From NCBI RefSeq assembly GCF_004795835.1, contig NZ_CP039249.1, forward strand, positions 248,001 to 312,000: DNA of 64,000 bases, written 5' to 3'. The stretch comes from Sphingomonas sp. PAMC26645 (GTDB taxonomy: Bacteria > Pseudomonadota > Alphaproteobacteria > Sphingomonadales > Sphingomonadaceae). A program made the position numbers and the translations under genes. A model generated the notes under the pieces. It ran no database searches. It was not told the origin of the DNA and was given only the letters and a program-made list of their open reading frames with translations. This document shows positions 1-8,569 of the stretch, one piece after another. The first letter of the stretch is position 1; every line of letters begins with the position of its first letter.

Positions 1-2
1 TA

Positions 3-152
3 CCCCACTGCCCCGAGCGCTGGCCGCTCACCGGATTTTGGGAGTCCAGCAGCCAAGAGAACGTCATTGGCCGCGAGCAGGGTGTAGGCGCGGCATTCAA
101 CGCGATATGCCTACAGCTGAAGAAGTCGGGCGCGTGGGCGCAGCGCTCGTGA
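3..152 (+). CDS. C-terminal fragment of an unidentified protein (5' end outside window)
   Basis: A frame open from the window edge encodes 49 residues before TGA at 150-152. The end of the peptide (FWESSSQENVIGREQGVGAA followed by FNAICLQLKKSG) has the balanced composition of a real protein rather than the Arg/Pro-rich look of antisense frames here. It converges on the leftward gene that ends at 170. I do not recognise the family. It could be the last gene of a left phage module or of another cargo segment; the beginning of the gene is needed to decide. Confidence 0.5.
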   Translation, partial: PHCPERWPLTGFWESSSQENVIGREQGVGAAFNAICLQLKKSGAWAQRS

Positions 153-169
153 TCGAACCGGCCGACCGA

Positions 170-397
170 CTACTCGTCGACGGCAGGCCGCGGCCGTTTC
201 TCGATCGCGACCGGCACGGCGAGGAAATGCTCGCGCGCCTCGCCGTCCCAGCTCGCCAGGTGCTGCTGGATCGCGTCCCACTTCGCCTCGGCAAAACTAT
301 CCCGCCACGGCCCCCGCGGCTCACCAAACACCGTCACGCGGTGTTCGTTCTTCGGGTCGGGAGTGAACGTGCGCGGTGCGGCCGTCCGATTAGCCAA
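170..397 (-). CDS. Small phage protein, function unknown (75 aa)
   Basis: A 75-residue protein with ordinary codon use, rich in charged and aromatic residues (WRDSFAEAKWDAIQQHLASW). It has no membrane segment and no motif I recognise. Its ATG lies 8 bp inside the end of the preceding leftward gene, which indicates translational coupling within the portal-terminase transcript. It is the last leftward gene visible and converges with the rightward fragment at the window edge. Confidence 0.6.
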   Translation of the reverse strand: MANRTAAPRTFTPDPKNEHRVTVFGEPRGPWRDSFAEAKWDAIQQHLASWDGEAREHFLAVPVAIEKRPRPAVDE

Positions 398-629
398 TGA
401 TCACCAGCCGCAGGTATTCGCTAACGCCGCTTTTGAAATGGACCAGGACACGAGCTGCCTCGACATCGATCCGCGCGTTGAGGATCCGGCCGCGCTCGCT
501 GCGCAGCTGCACGATCACGTCGGGGCCTAGATCATGATCGACCGCGGTCACAACCTTCAGCGGGTCGGGCGCGATCGTATAGACACGCTTGCGGAGCTGA
601 TCAGTCACTCGACGGGAAGTCATCGACAA
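390..629 (-). CDS. Small phage protein, function unknown (79 or 77 aa)
   Basis: Encodes a small protein with alternating beta-like segments (PDVIVQLRSERGRILNARID and a following VLVHFKSGVSEYLRLV). It may start at the ATG at 629 or at a second ATG at 623 (MTSRRVTDQLRK). Either start overlaps the end of the upstream 52-aa gene by more than 20 bp in a different frame, and its stop overlaps the next gene by 8 bp, so three small genes form a tightly packed leftward string. I recognise no family. Confidence 0.6.
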   Translation of the reverse strand: MSMTSRRVTDQLRKRVYTIAPDPLKVVTAVDHDLGPDVIVQLRSERGRILNARIDVEAARVLVHFKSGVSEYLRLVIIG

Positions 630-759
630 AGCTGATCAGCGTATCGATGTCGTCGGCCGACAGACCGCTCTGCTCGTCGATGATGTCGCCGGGGTTCCAT
701 GTCAAACGGAACGCCTTCAGCCGGGCGAGTGCGTCGTTGAGATCGGGTGCTTGGTCCAT
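601..759 (-). CDS. 52-aa acidic phage microprotein nested in the methylase remnant
   Basis: ATG at 759-757 to TGA at 603-601 encodes 52 residues beginning MDQAPDLNDALARLKAF and ending DTLISFVDDFPSSD. It is acidic, leucine-rich and probably alpha-helical. The frame lies inside the out-of-frame tail of the truncated D12 methylase, and this frame, not the methylase frame, looks like a natural protein. Its end overlaps the start of the following gene. Function unknown; composition and operon position support it, but I recognise no homologue. Confidence 0.55.
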   Translation of the reverse strand: MDQAPDLNDALARLKAFRLTWNPGDIIDEQSGLSADDIDTLISFVDDFPSSD

Positions 760-1156
760 CTGGCCAATGTATCCCTTCCCCAGCCGGCCGCAAGCCAGTC
801 GCCTCGCAGGGCGGGTGCGGGGCGGCGCGCTGCGCCTTCAGCCGTTCGAACTCTGCCCGGCTGGCGATGCGGAACCGCAGCATGTCGATCATGTAAGGGT
901 AGTGCCGCTGCAGCACGCGGAAGAACGTCGCGACGTCGCCCGACACGTCGTTGATGACCTCAACCTTCGGCCGCGATCGGCGGCGAAGGAAGACGCCGCC
1001 CATCCCAACGAAGGGCTCGGCAGAGCCGTCATGGTCGACGCGCTCGATCATCGCGACCAGACGCGATGCCAGATTGCGCTTGCCGCCAATATATCCCGCA
1101 GCGGGTGCGACGGGCCGAATAAGATTTAGAGTGTTCACTTTACGTTCTCGCGTCAT
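620..1156 (-). pseudogene. Truncated D12-class adenine DNA methylase (Dam-like)
   Basis: The first 108 or so residues from the ATG at 1156 are a D12-class N6-adenine methyltransferase N-terminus. They include the SAM-binding start (AAGYIGGKRNLASRL), the EPFVGMGGVFL motif, and the INDVSGD and RFRIASRAEFERLKA segments. After about position 833 similarity stops. The remaining open frame to 620 is Arg/Pro-rich, without the DPPY catalytic motif or the target-recognition region, and a different small gene occupies that DNA. The family is normally about 250-290 aa, so roughly the C-terminal 60 % is missing. An internal deletion is the simplest cause. The product should be catalytically dead. It lies just downstream of the portal gene. 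Confidence 0.75.
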
Positions 1157-1285
1157 AAGTGCCGCACCTCGCGAATCGCGGGGTGCGGGACGGCCGGTGG
1201 CCGATGGTCGTGGCGAGAGTGATCCTCGTCGGTTTGCCGGGCTCCACCCCGACATCCCCCGCCCGGCTATGCCGGACGTGAAACC

Positions 1286-2332
1286 TTAGCTGGCTGGTGC
1301 CGGTGCCTTCCGCGGCGCGAACGCGACCGCTTCGACGCCCACCGCCTCGTTGATGTCCAACAGGCGCGCCTGGATCGGTTCGATCTCCAGCTCGAAAAAC
1401 ATATCGACCGCCTCGCTGGGCTTGCCGAGCGTCGATCCCTGCGCCGGCACGATGCCCAGCAGCACGGGTGGCGTGCGGTGCGCTGCCAGTACGTCGTCGC
1501 GTGTTGCGTTCTTGATCCCCATGAACTCGTCGTTCGCGCCGACCTGGGCGATCGGCAGGATCTTGATACCGCCATCCTTGCCGCCAGGCTGGTGGACGAA
1601 GAGATTGCGGAAGTTGCCCGGCCCCTTCGACCGCTTCAGCGCGTCGCGGATCGCATTGACGTCACCATCCGAGAATTCACCGGTCGCATGTAAGATGAAA
1701 CCTGCATGACTACCGTTCAGATAGTATTTACGGCGAAACAGGGTGGCGGCTTCATTGAGCAACGCGGATTGTAGCGCGGAGATATACTCTGGCACGCCGT
1801 AAATCTCTTGGTTGATGTCGGGCTGCATGATCTGAATGACGCTGCCAGGTCGAAACTCGAACTCGGTCGCTAGGTTTTCCACGAAGAAATACCGGCCCTC
1901 TTCGATCCCCCGACGTGTGAATTTAGCCAGGGAATGATCGAGCCGCATCAGTCCGCCAAGGACGCTCCGGCGCTGCTCGACGAAGCCGAAGCCGAACACC
2001 AGATAATCGAACACCAGCTTTTCGAACGCACCGCGCGACAGCCACGGCGTCGGCATGAACGACCGCACCAGTAGGTTGCGCTTCAGAAGGATGGCCGAGC
2101 TATGATGCGGGCTCGCGCGAAACGATCGGGCCAGGCCATCGACGCTGATCGGCGGTTCGAACCACCGGCCGTTATGCGGGCATTCCAGCATATCGAGGAT
2201 CTCGCGCCGGCTGTTCACCGGCTCGGGATCCCCGAACGAAAACGCCGCTACCGACGTCGACTTCTCTGGCGTGGTGACGATCGCCCCGGCTCGGTCGGCC
2301 TCGTGACGGCCCATGCGACGTGCCTTGCCCAT
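1286..2332 (-). CDS. Q: Portal protein (P2 gpQ-like)
   Basis: The 348-aa product matches the P2-type portal family in length (gpQ is about 344 aa) and in landmarks: the SFGDPEPV segment near the start, SPHHSSAILLKRNLL, the central GFGFVEQRR...GGLMRLDHS region, and the C-terminal HRTPPVLLGIVP and GKPSEAVDMFFELEI helices. It forms the dodecameric ring at the capsid vertex through which DNA is packaged and the tail joins. Its ATG overlaps the terminase stop in a TAATG arrangement, so the pair is co-translated leftward as in P2. Confidence 0.93.
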   Translation of the reverse strand: MGKARRMGRHEADRAGAIVTTPEKSTSVAAFSFGDPEPVNSRREILDMLECPHNGRWFEPPISVDGLARSFRASPHHSSAILLKRNLLVRSFMPTPWLSRGAFEKLVFDYLVFGFGFVEQRRSVLGGLMRLDHSLAKFTRRGIEEGRYFFVENLATEFEFRPGSVIQIMQPDINQEIYGVPEYISALQSALLNEAATLFRRKYYLNGSHAGFILHATGEFSDGDVNAIRDALKRSKGPGNFRNLFVHQPGGKDGGIKILPIAQVGANDEFMGIKNATRDDVLAAHRTPPVLLGIVPAQGSTLGKPSEAVDMFFELEIEPIQARLLDINEAVGVEAVAFAPRKAPAPAS

Positions 2333-4134
2333 TATAGGATCTCCATAGTCGACTTGGGCGCTTCGCGGCCGTCGAGCGGTTCGTTGTTGAGAATGTGCAT
2401 GATCGACCAGGCGAGATCCGCGTGGCCGTCGTCGCCGCCCCGGCCGGCCTTGAACGTGACGTTCCGGCCGCTGGTGGTCAGCGTTTTCTTGATCGAGACG
2501 AAGGACGAAACGACATCGAGCCAGCTCGCATCGAACGCCATCCGCCCGCGCGAAATCACGTTCTGCGCCTTCATGATCATCATCGCCTTCACCTCGAGCG
2601 AATATTCGATCTTGGTGACGCCCTTGATCCCGGCATCGGGTTTGGCGAGCAGCTGGTAGACGCCGGCGCCGACGCCCGACGCATCAATGCCAAGGAACGT
2701 GCAATTGTAGCGAGACAGAATGCCCCGGATGAAGGTGGCCTGCTGTTCGAAGTCGAGACCGCGGAGGGAATGCCTTTCGAGTAACCGGAACGGCCCTCCC
2801 TGGACCAACGGCGGTGCCATGATCGACAGCGACGCATTATCGCCGTTCTCGCTGTTTTGCGGATCGTAGCCGGCCCAAACAGGACGCTCGCCGTACGGGC
2901 GTGCGGCCTCCGGATTGAAGTCGGTCCAGTCCTCCATGGAGTCGCAGCCGCATTTGATCAGGTCGTTGAACCGGAACGCGGACAGGCTGTCGTCGACGAA
3001 GTCGCAGTCGAACAGGTTGGCAAACTCGTCCGGTGCATATTCGTCGCGCAGCTCGTCGATGTCGAACAGGTCGCACCCGGCCGCCTCGGCGTCGGTAATC
3101 GTGACGATATGCCGCCAGATGCGATCCGGCCCCTGCGCGCCGTTCTTCAGCGCGGCGTGGCTGACATCGATCTCGACGCGCTCGGCTTTGGCACGTCGCC
3201 GATTCCGACGCTCGCCCGTCCAATACGGGTAAGCCGCGTGCGCGATCGTCGACGGCGTCGAGAAGTAGGTTTTGCGCCACTTCTTGTGCGTCGCCATGCC
3301 CGACGCGACCTTGTTCAACTCCTCAAAACTGTGAACCCAAAAGAATTCATCGAAGTAGAAGTTGCCGTGACGGCCCTGTGCAGTACGGAAGTTTGTACCG
3401 AGGAAGTGTAGCTCGGCTGCAGCCTCTTCAGCAGGCCGTAAATCCGATGTGATATTCATCGGATCACCGGTCAGGCTTACGCCGACCAGCTTTGCAAAGC
3501 TTACGATATAGCTGCGGAACTGGTGTGCCTGCGCCTTGGACGCTGACAAGAATATTTGATTGCGACCGGTTTCGATCGCGTCAATCAACGCCTCAAAGGC
3601 GAAATAGTAGGTTGCGCCGATCTGCCGCGACTTCAGTATCATGCGCGTACGGAACGACATCGCGTCGAACCACGCCTCTTGATAGCCGTACAACTGGTCG
3701 AGGAAGATCGCCTTCAATTCGGCCGCCTGGTCGGCGGTGAAGTGGTTTTTCTTCGCCTTCTTCTTCTCGCCCGTGTTGCGGTTCGCGACCCGGTCATTCA
3801 GATCGCCGGAATGACCGCCGGGCGCTTCATAGCGGCGCACCTTCGCCAGGCTTTCGACCTGGCGGCGTAGTGCGTCCAACTCAACATAGTCTTCCTGGAG
3901 CTTTGGAACCTTGCAGATCAGCACCATCAGGCGCGTCTCAAGGCAGTCCTCCAGCTTGCGGATCGACGGCGCATCGTCCCAGTTGTGCCGGCGCGCCCAG
4001 CTTTTTACCGTGTCGTATTTGACGTCCAGCTCGGTGCTGATCTGCGACAGACTCCAGCCGCGCCAGTACAGGCTGCGCGCCGCGCGGATCCGTTCCTCGA
4101 CGGGCAGGCTAAGGGGGTCGGCAAGGATCGACAT
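2332..4134 (-). CDS. P: Terminase large (ATPase) subunit (P2 gpP-like)
   Basis: A 600-aa packaging motor. Residues about 14-52 form a helix-turn-helix (WSLSQISTELDVKYDTVKSW) seen at the N-terminus of gpP proteins. LKSRQIGATYY (about 167-177) is the variant Walker A, FYFDE (259-263) the Walker B, and the C-terminal nuclease-like fold has AGYDP (Asp424) and GIDASGVG. P2 gpP is about 590 aa. There is no clear Shine-Dalgarno upstream of the ATG at 4134, and the centre of the first phage dyad lies 60 bp upstream. Transcription is divergent from gene O. Confidence 0.93.
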   Translation of the reverse strand: MSILADPLSLPVEERIRAARSLYWRGWSLSQISTELDVKYDTVKSWARRHNWDDAPSIRKLEDCLETRLMVLICKVPKLQEDYVELDALRRQVESLAKVRRYEAPGGHSGDLNDRVANRNTGEKKKAKKNHFTADQAAELKAIFLDQLYGYQEAWFDAMSFRTRMILKSRQIGATYYFAFEALIDAIETGRNQIFLSASKAQAHQFRSYIVSFAKLVGVSLTGDPMNITSDLRPAEEAAAELHFLGTNFRTAQGRHGNFYFDEFFWVHSFEELNKVASGMATHKKWRKTYFSTPSTIAHAAYPYWTGERRNRRRAKAERVEIDVSHAALKNGAQGPDRIWRHIVTITDAEAAGCDLFDIDELRDEYAPDEFANLFDCDFVDDSLSAFRFNDLIKCGCDSMEDWTDFNPEAARPYGERPVWAGYDPQNSENGDNASLSIMAPPLVQGGPFRLLERHSLRGLDFEQQATFIRGILSRYNCTFLGIDASGVGAGVYQLLAKPDAGIKGVTKIEYSLEVKAMMIMKAQNVISRGRMAFDASWLDVVSSFVSIKKTLTTSGRNVTFKAGRGGDDGHADLAWSIMHILNNEPLDGREAPKSTMEIL

Positions 4135-4180
4135 GGCATCGCCAGCCTAGCCACGCTGGTACGCACGCCGCCCCCCACGG

Positions 4181-4207
4181 CTCTTGTAGAAAGTCATTCT
4201 ACAAGAG
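4181..4207. promoter_or_regulatory. Phage dyad, copy 1 (between P and O)
   Basis: A perfect inverted repeat with arms CTCTTGTAGAA (4181-4191) and TTCTACAAGAG (4197-4207) and a 5-bp spacer. It lies between the divergent P and O genes, 60 bp from the P start and 109 bp from the O start, where P2 keeps its divergent late promoters. It contains TGT-N13-ACA, close to the TGT-N12-ACA recognised by Ogr in P2. Because it sits between divergent starts it is unlikely to be a terminator. Role as an activator site is inferred. Confidence 0.75.
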
Positions 4208-4302
4208 CACCCGCTTGAGGAAGGCACCGTATTCGGTCCCTGTTCGACCTCGCTAACGGGCGCTTGGCGCGCCGCAACCGATCGAACCGAGGACCAGCCG
4301 CC

Positions 4303-5130
4303 ATGGGCACCAAGAGCAAGCCGTTCCGCTCCTTCGTAGAAGGCGAAACCATCAGCGATGGCCGCAAGGTCACCGCCGAAATGATCGACGAGTGCGTCGC
4401 GACGTTCGCGCCGGCCACGTACAGCCCGCGGATCAACATCGAGCATGTCTCGGGCTACAGCCCCGAGCCCCCGTTCAACGGCTATGGCGACGTAGTCGCG
4501 CTCGAAGCGAAGACCGACGACATCGTCATCGCAGGCAAGACGGAAAAGCGCCGCGCGCTCTACACGACCGTCGAAGGCAACGACCAGCTCGTCGCCCTCG
4601 CTAAGGCCGACCAGAAGCCATACCCTTCGGTCGAACTCACCCCCAATTATGCCGGCAGCGGCAAGTTCGGCATCATCGGCCTGGCGTTCACCGACACGCC
4701 CGCGTCGATCGGTACGCAGCGCCTGCAGTTCTCGCACCGCGCGCCTGGCACCGTATTCGCGTCGGCCGCGGACGCGGTCACCATCGAATTCGAAGCCAAG
4801 AAGGCCGATGACGAGAAGGTCGATAGCATCGTCGATCGTTTGTTCGCCTCCGTCATGGCCAAGTTCAAGACGGCCGAGCCCGACAAGCAAATCGAAGAGC
4901 CGAAGCCCAAGCCGGCCAACGACAACTTCGATCCGGCATCGTTCGCTTCCGATATCAAATCGATCGTCACCGGCGTCGTGACGGCCGCGCTCAAGCCGAT
5001 CACGGAGGCGCAGACTGCCTACCAGCGCGATTTCGCGACGCTCAAGACGCAGCTCACGAACACCGAACAGCCGGGCTTCTCGCGCTCGCCAGCGTCGGGC
5101 GGCGGTGACGACGCCGTTACCGACTGCTGA
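4303..5130 (+). CDS. O: Capsid scaffold / maturation protease (P2 gpO-like)
   Basis: With the ATG at 4303, preceded by GAGGA at 4289-4293, the product is 275 aa. This start places Asp19 (ISDGRK), His48 (NIEHV) and Ser109 (YPSVELTP), matching the Asp19-His48-Ser107 triad known for P2 gpO; the upstream in-frame ATG at 4264 would break that numbering and has a poorer site. The N-terminal half is the serine protease that trims capsid, scaffold and portal. The C-terminal part, after a Pro/Lys linker, is the helical scaffold. It is followed by the capsid gene, as in P2. Confidence 0.92.
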   Translation: MGTKSKPFRSFVEGETISDGRKVTAEMIDECVATFAPATYSPRINIEHVSGYSPEPPFNGYGDVVALEAKTDDIVIAGKTEKRRALYTTVEGNDQLVALAKADQKPYPSVELTPNYAGSGKFGIIGLAFTDTPASIGTQRLQFSHRAPGTVFASAADAVTIEFEAKKADDEKVDSIVDRLFASVMAKFKTAEPDKQIEEPKPKPANDNFDPASFASDIKSIVTGVVTAALKPITEAQTAYQRDFATLKTQLTNTEQPGFSRSPASGGGDDAVTDC

Positions 5131-5178
5131 TCGTCAGCCACCCGCCCCGACCGCCCAGCCTTCACAGGAACCGCCCCG

Positions 5179-6270
5179 ATGCTCAACGCAACCCGTAACA
5201 AGTACAACGCCTACACTCAGCAGATCGGCAAGCTGAACAACGTCGCTGATCCCAGCCGCCAGTTCGAGGTGCTGCCGTCGGTGGCGCAGACGCTGCGCGC
5301 CAAGCTAAAAACGTCCAGCGACTTCCTGTCGAAGATCAACATCATTCCGGTGGTCGCACAGGAAGGCGACAAGGTCGGCGTCGGCGTGAAGGGCACGATC
5401 GCCAGCCGCACGGATACCCGGACCAAGGATCGCGAGCCGCGCTACCCCGGCGATCTCGACGAGACGCGCTACCGTTGCGAGAAGACCGACTTCGACACGC
5501 TGGTTCGGTACGAGACCCTCGACGCCTGGGCGCATCAGCCGAATTTCCAGACCCTGCTGCGCGACGCGATCATCAGCGCCAAGGCCGTCGACATCATCAC
5601 GATCGGTTTCAACGGCGTATTCGTCGCCAAGACCACCGATGCCACCAAGTATCCGCTGCTCCAGGACGTCAACAAGGGCTGGCTCCAGCACATCCGCGAA
5701 GATGCCCCGGAGCGCCACGCCGCAGGCGGCGAGCTGAAGGCGGAGACGCGCAACGATGACGGCGTAGTGACCGCGGCGGGCGCGATCTACGTCGGCGCTG
5801 GCGAGGTTGGCTCCGAGGTCGACTACGTCAACATCGACGCACTGGTGTTCGCCGGCATCGAATTGCTCGACGAAAATTACCGCGAGGATACCGACCTGGT
5901 CGTCATCGTCGGCCGCACGCTCGTCAACGACAAGTATTTCTCGATCGTCAACGCATCCGGCGACAAGGCGACCGAGCAGCTCGCGCGCGACGTCCTGCTT
6001 TCCGACAAAAAGATCGGCGGTTTGACCGCGGTCCGCGTACCGAAGTTCCCCAAGAACGCCATCCTCATCACCACGCTCGCCAACCTGTCGGTCTATGAAC
6101 AGATCGGCACCGAGCGTCGCAAGATCGAGGACAACGCCAAGCGCGACCAGATCGAAAACTACGAGAGCGTCAACCACGCCTATGTCGTCGAGGACATGGG
6201 CAAGGCGGTGCTGATCGAGAACATCGTCATGGGCAAAGCCCCGGCCGCGCCAGCGCCGGCTGGCGGCTAA
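5179..6270 (+). CDS. N: Major capsid protein (P2 gpN-like)
   Basis: 363 aa, matching gpN (about 357 aa) across its length: start LNATRNKYNAYTQQIGKLN, the SVAQTLRAKLKTSSDFLSKI helix, the FDTLVRYETLDAWAHQPNF segment typical of P2 capsids, and the C-terminal RDQIENYESVNHAYVVEDMG motif. It has the HK97 fold and builds the icosahedral shell. P2 capsids lose their N-terminus to gpO during maturation; the equivalent here would be the first 30 or so residues. An Ala/Pro-rich tail (APAAPAPAGG) is unusual but short. Confidence 0.94.
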   Translation: MLNATRNKYNAYTQQIGKLNNVADPSRQFEVLPSVAQTLRAKLKTSSDFLSKINIIPVVAQEGDKVGVGVKGTIASRTDTRTKDREPRYPGDLDETRYRCEKTDFDTLVRYETLDAWAHQPNFQTLLRDAIISAKAVDIITIGFNGVFVAKTTDATKYPLLQDVNKGWLQHIREDAPERHAAGGELKAETRNDDGVVTAAGAIYVGAGEVGSEVDYVNIDALVFAGIELLDENYREDTDLVVIVGRTLVNDKYFSIVNASGDKATEQLARDVLLSDKKIGGLTAVRVPKFPKNAILITTLANLSVYEQIGTERRKIEDNAKRDQIENYESVNHAYVVEDMGKAVLIENIVMGKAPAAPAPAGG

Positions 6271-6305
6271 CCCTTTCCCCCGTTCCCGCCCCCACAGGAC
6301 ACGCC

Positions 6306-7166
6306 ATGAGCTTCGCTCGACGCCAGGAACAAATCCTCGCCATGAAAGCGGCGTCTGCTCCTGCATCCGGGGGCGGGCACACCCGTACCGCCGCGGTCGT
6401 ACCATCGGCCGCGGCGGACCAACTCCCTATTCCCACCGGCAATACGCCGGCCGCCCGCAATGCCGCGACCGTTGCTTTGCGCTTCCGCCATGATCGCCAA
6501 CGCCTCAAACAGATCAAATCCAAAGAGCTGAAGGTCGCCGCCAAGCGCCAGATGCTTCCGGAATATCAGGCCTGGTGTGACGGGCTGCTGGACGCCGGCC
6601 GTCGTGTCGAGGGTCGGCAACTCGACCCCACCGGCGCTGACGATGTCCTGCCGAGCATCATGGTTTGGTGCCTGGACGTTGGCGACTGGACGCGCGGCCT
6701 GATGCTGGCGAGTTTCGTCCTCCGCTTTTCAATCCCCATGCCTAAGCACTTTGTACGCGACGCCGCGACACTGGTTCTGGAAGAGATCGCGGACGCGGCG
6801 TTGCGGGCACAGGCCCGGAGCGAAGCATTCCCGTTGTACGTGCTGGAGGCCGTCGAGTTGCTGACGGACGGGATCGACATGCACGACGAACCCAAGGCCA
6901 AGCTGTTCAAGGCGATCGGTGCCGAGCTGGTGCGTGCAGCCGGTGAGGCGACTGGCGACGCGATCGTGCCGACGATCGAGCGCGCCATGGCCGTACTCAC
7001 CCGCGCACAGGACAAGAACGAACGTGTCGGCGTGAAGACGATGCTGCGCGGCCTCGAAAAAGCGAAGGCTGCAGTGATCAAGAATTTCGACGCGAACCCC
7101 TCTCCCGGTGTCCCCGCAGATGCGAACGCCAGCACCGAAACACAGGCCGGCGACACCGCCGGCTGA
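6306..7166 (+). CDS. M: Terminase small (endonuclease) subunit (P2 gpM-like)
   Basis: 286 aa, slightly longer than P2 gpM (about 247). Conserved parts are KRQMLPEYQAWCDGLL, the DDVLPSIMVWCLDVGDWTRG segment and the following helical MLASFVLRFSIPMPKHF. In P2 this subunit recognises and cuts cos with the large subunit. The extra length is an N-terminal low-complexity stretch and a C-terminal Asn/Thr/Ala tail. The gene lies directly after N, as in P2; the 111-bp gap that follows holds only short GC-rich palindromes. Confidence 0.9.
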   Translation: MSFARRQEQILAMKAASAPASGGGHTRTAAVVPSAAADQLPIPTGNTPAARNAATVALRFRHDRQRLKQIKSKELKVAAKRQMLPEYQAWCDGLLDAGRRVEGRQLDPTGADDVLPSIMVWCLDVGDWTRGLMLASFVLRFSIPMPKHFVRDAATLVLEEIADAALRAQARSEAFPLYVLEAVELLTDGIDMHDEPKAKLFKAIGAELVRAAGEATGDAIVPTIERAMAVLTRAQDKNERVGVKTMLRGLEKAKAAVIKNFDANPSPGVPADANASTETQAGDTAG

Positions 7167-7277
7167 TCAAGCTCGCCCCCGGCGCTCGGGGACGGATCAC
7201 GCGAGACGGGAGGCCTCCGGGCCGCAGGGCCGTCGATCGACCTGATCCCCACCCCCGTGAATTTCTAGGACCGTTCG

Positions 7278-7499
7278 ATGGCCGACTTCCTCGTCAGCTC
7301 CCTGATCGCCTTCGTAGGCGTCGTCGCGTTGGTCGCAGCCGTCGCGATCACGCTGCTTGGCGGATTCGTCATGATCGTCGCACGGAAGTGCGACCGACCG
7401 ATCGAGCTTTCGCCCCGCCGCTACGCCTGGTGCGCGATTGGGCTTGGTGTGCTGTTGGGGGGTAAGGCGCTCGACGTCGTCGCCAGCGTGTCGCTGTGA
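7278..7499 (+). CDS. Small two-pass membrane protein (73 aa)
   Basis: ATG at 7278 is preceded by AGGA at 7267-7270. The protein has one strong hydrophobic segment (about 5-31, LIAFVGVVALVAAVAITLLGG) and a second near the C-terminus (WCAIGLGVLLGGKAL). There is no P2 counterpart between M and L. Its stop overlaps the GTG of L (GTGA), so it is co-translated with the head genes. A holin partner or moron role is possible but unsupported. Confidence 0.65.
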   Translation: MADFLVSSLIAFVGVVALVAAVAITLLGGFVMIVARKCDRPIELSPRRYAWCAIGLGVLLGGKALDVVASVSL

Positions 7500-7987
7500 C
7501 CGGCCTGATCGCAACCGTCTTGCCGGATGAGGACACGCCCGCACCGGCGCTGATCGTCAACGACGGGTTCTTTCCCGACATCGATCCCGCCGTGTTTCGC
7601 AAGCAGCATCGGATCCGCGACGCGGTGACGCCAGATCGCGCCCGCGAGGCGCTGATAGCAGCGATGCTCGCGGTCTATCGCGATCTCGCCGCCTGGGCAT
7701 TGAGCCACCGCGCAGCCGGCACCCGGAAGCTTGACGACGTGCGGCTGTCGGATGGATCTATCTCGACGATCGACGGCATCAACACGCTCGTCCTCCTCTA
7801 CCAGCGCGCCGTCTTCACGGCCGCAAAGGCGGAAGTCGTCGAGCGCTATCGCGACGTGGATCTGACCAGCGCCGGGCAGCGCAAAGCCGAGGATCTCGAC
7901 CCGAGCGTCACCGAGCTGCGTCGCGATTCAATCCACGCGATCCGCGACATGCTGGGCGTCACGCGCACGACAGTCGAACTCATATGA
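7496..7987 (+). CDS. L: Head completion/stabilisation protein (P2 gpL-like)
   Basis: 163 aa, close to gpL (about 169 aa). Recognisable parts are NDGFFPDIDPAVFRKQHRI, where P2-type L proteins carry the same F(F/W)P-x-I-x-P pattern, the TPDRAREALIAAMLAV helix and LYQRAVFTAAKAEVVERYRDVD. It closes the head after DNA packaging. The start is GTG at 7496, overlapping the upstream stop; the end overlaps X by 4 bp (ATGA). Confidence 0.9.
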   Translation: MTGLIATVLPDEDTPAPALIVNDGFFPDIDPAVFRKQHRIRDAVTPDRAREALIAAMLAVYRDLAAWALSHRAAGTRKLDDVRLSDGSISTIDGINTLVLLYQRAVFTAAKAEVVERYRDVDLTSAGQRKAEDLDPSVTELRRDSIHAIRDMLGVTRTTVELI

Positions 7988-8211
7988 CCGCGTCGCTCGA
8001 CATGGTCCGTGCGCGCGACGGCGACACGCTCGACGCGCTGATCTGGCGCGAACGCAACCTCGGGCCGGCCGATCTGCCCGCCGTGCTTGCAGCCAACCCC
8101 GGCGTCGCCGGCCTCGGCTCGATCCTGCCGAAGGGTCAGCCAATCAACCTCCCCGCCATCGCCGCACCGGCAACCGCCGTTCGCACCGATGTCCTCAACC
8201 TGTGGGACTGA
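7984..8211 (+). CDS. X: Tail protein X (LysM-like)
   Basis: 75 aa, like P2 gpX (67 aa). The pattern RDGDTLDALIWRE near the start and VLAANPGVAGLGSILPKG in the middle is the LysM-like fold of tail protein X, thought to bind peptidoglycan or to act in tail assembly. ATG overlaps the L stop. The order L-X followed by lysis genes is the P2 order. Confidence 0.9.
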   Translation: MTASLDMVRARDGDTLDALIWRERNLGPADLPAVLAANPGVAGLGSILPKGQPINLPAIAAPATAVRTDVLNLWD

Positions 8212-8215
8212 CCGT

Positions 8216-8569
8216 ATGAAGGATCTACTTCACGACTTCGGGACCTGGCTGATGGCGTTCGTCATCAGTCTGGTCCCCGCCGGCCTCGGGTCTGTCGTCA
8301 GCCTACTTGTCGAAACCGGCCTCACTTGGGGCCAGCGGATCGCGCAGGTCTGGGTTGGCATCGTCGTCAGCTATTTTGTCACGAACGCCGCCAACGCGAT
8401 GTTCGGCATGCACCCGTTCGTGTCGCAGGCGATCGGCTTTCTCGTCGCCATGGTCGCCTTCAAGGGCGCCCCCGGTTTCATTGCCGGCTGCAGCGCCGTC
8501 CTCGCCGAACTGCCCGGCAAGCTTAGCGAGCGGCTGCTCGCGCTTATCCCGCGAAAGGACCCCAAGTAA
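8216..8569 (+). CDS. Holin (117 aa, three membrane segments)
   Basis: From ATG at 8216 the protein has three hydrophobic segments (about 10-31, 42-62 and 72-100) and a positively charged C-terminus ending RKDPK, with no other domain. It lies directly before the endolysin and its stop overlaps the endolysin ATG. That position and topology fit a class I holin that forms lesions in the inner membrane or depolarises it. The assignment rests on position and topology, not on a family signature. Confidence 0.8.
   Translation: MKDLLHDFGTWLMAFVISLVPAGLGSVVSLLVETGLTWGQRIAQVWVGIVVSYFVTNAANAMFGMHPFVSQAIGFLVAMVAFKGAPGFIAGCSAVLAELPGKLSERLLALIPRKDPK

Noticed and set aside
38..400. Rightward 120-aa frame at the left edge
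   Set aside because: It is Arg/Pro-rich and opposes two well-formed leftward genes; only the frame ending at 152 looks natural on this strand.
4181..4207. Phage dyads as simple transcription terminators
   Set aside because: Copy 1 lies between divergent genes, and no copy is followed by a T-run. A secondary terminator role for copy 3 is left open.
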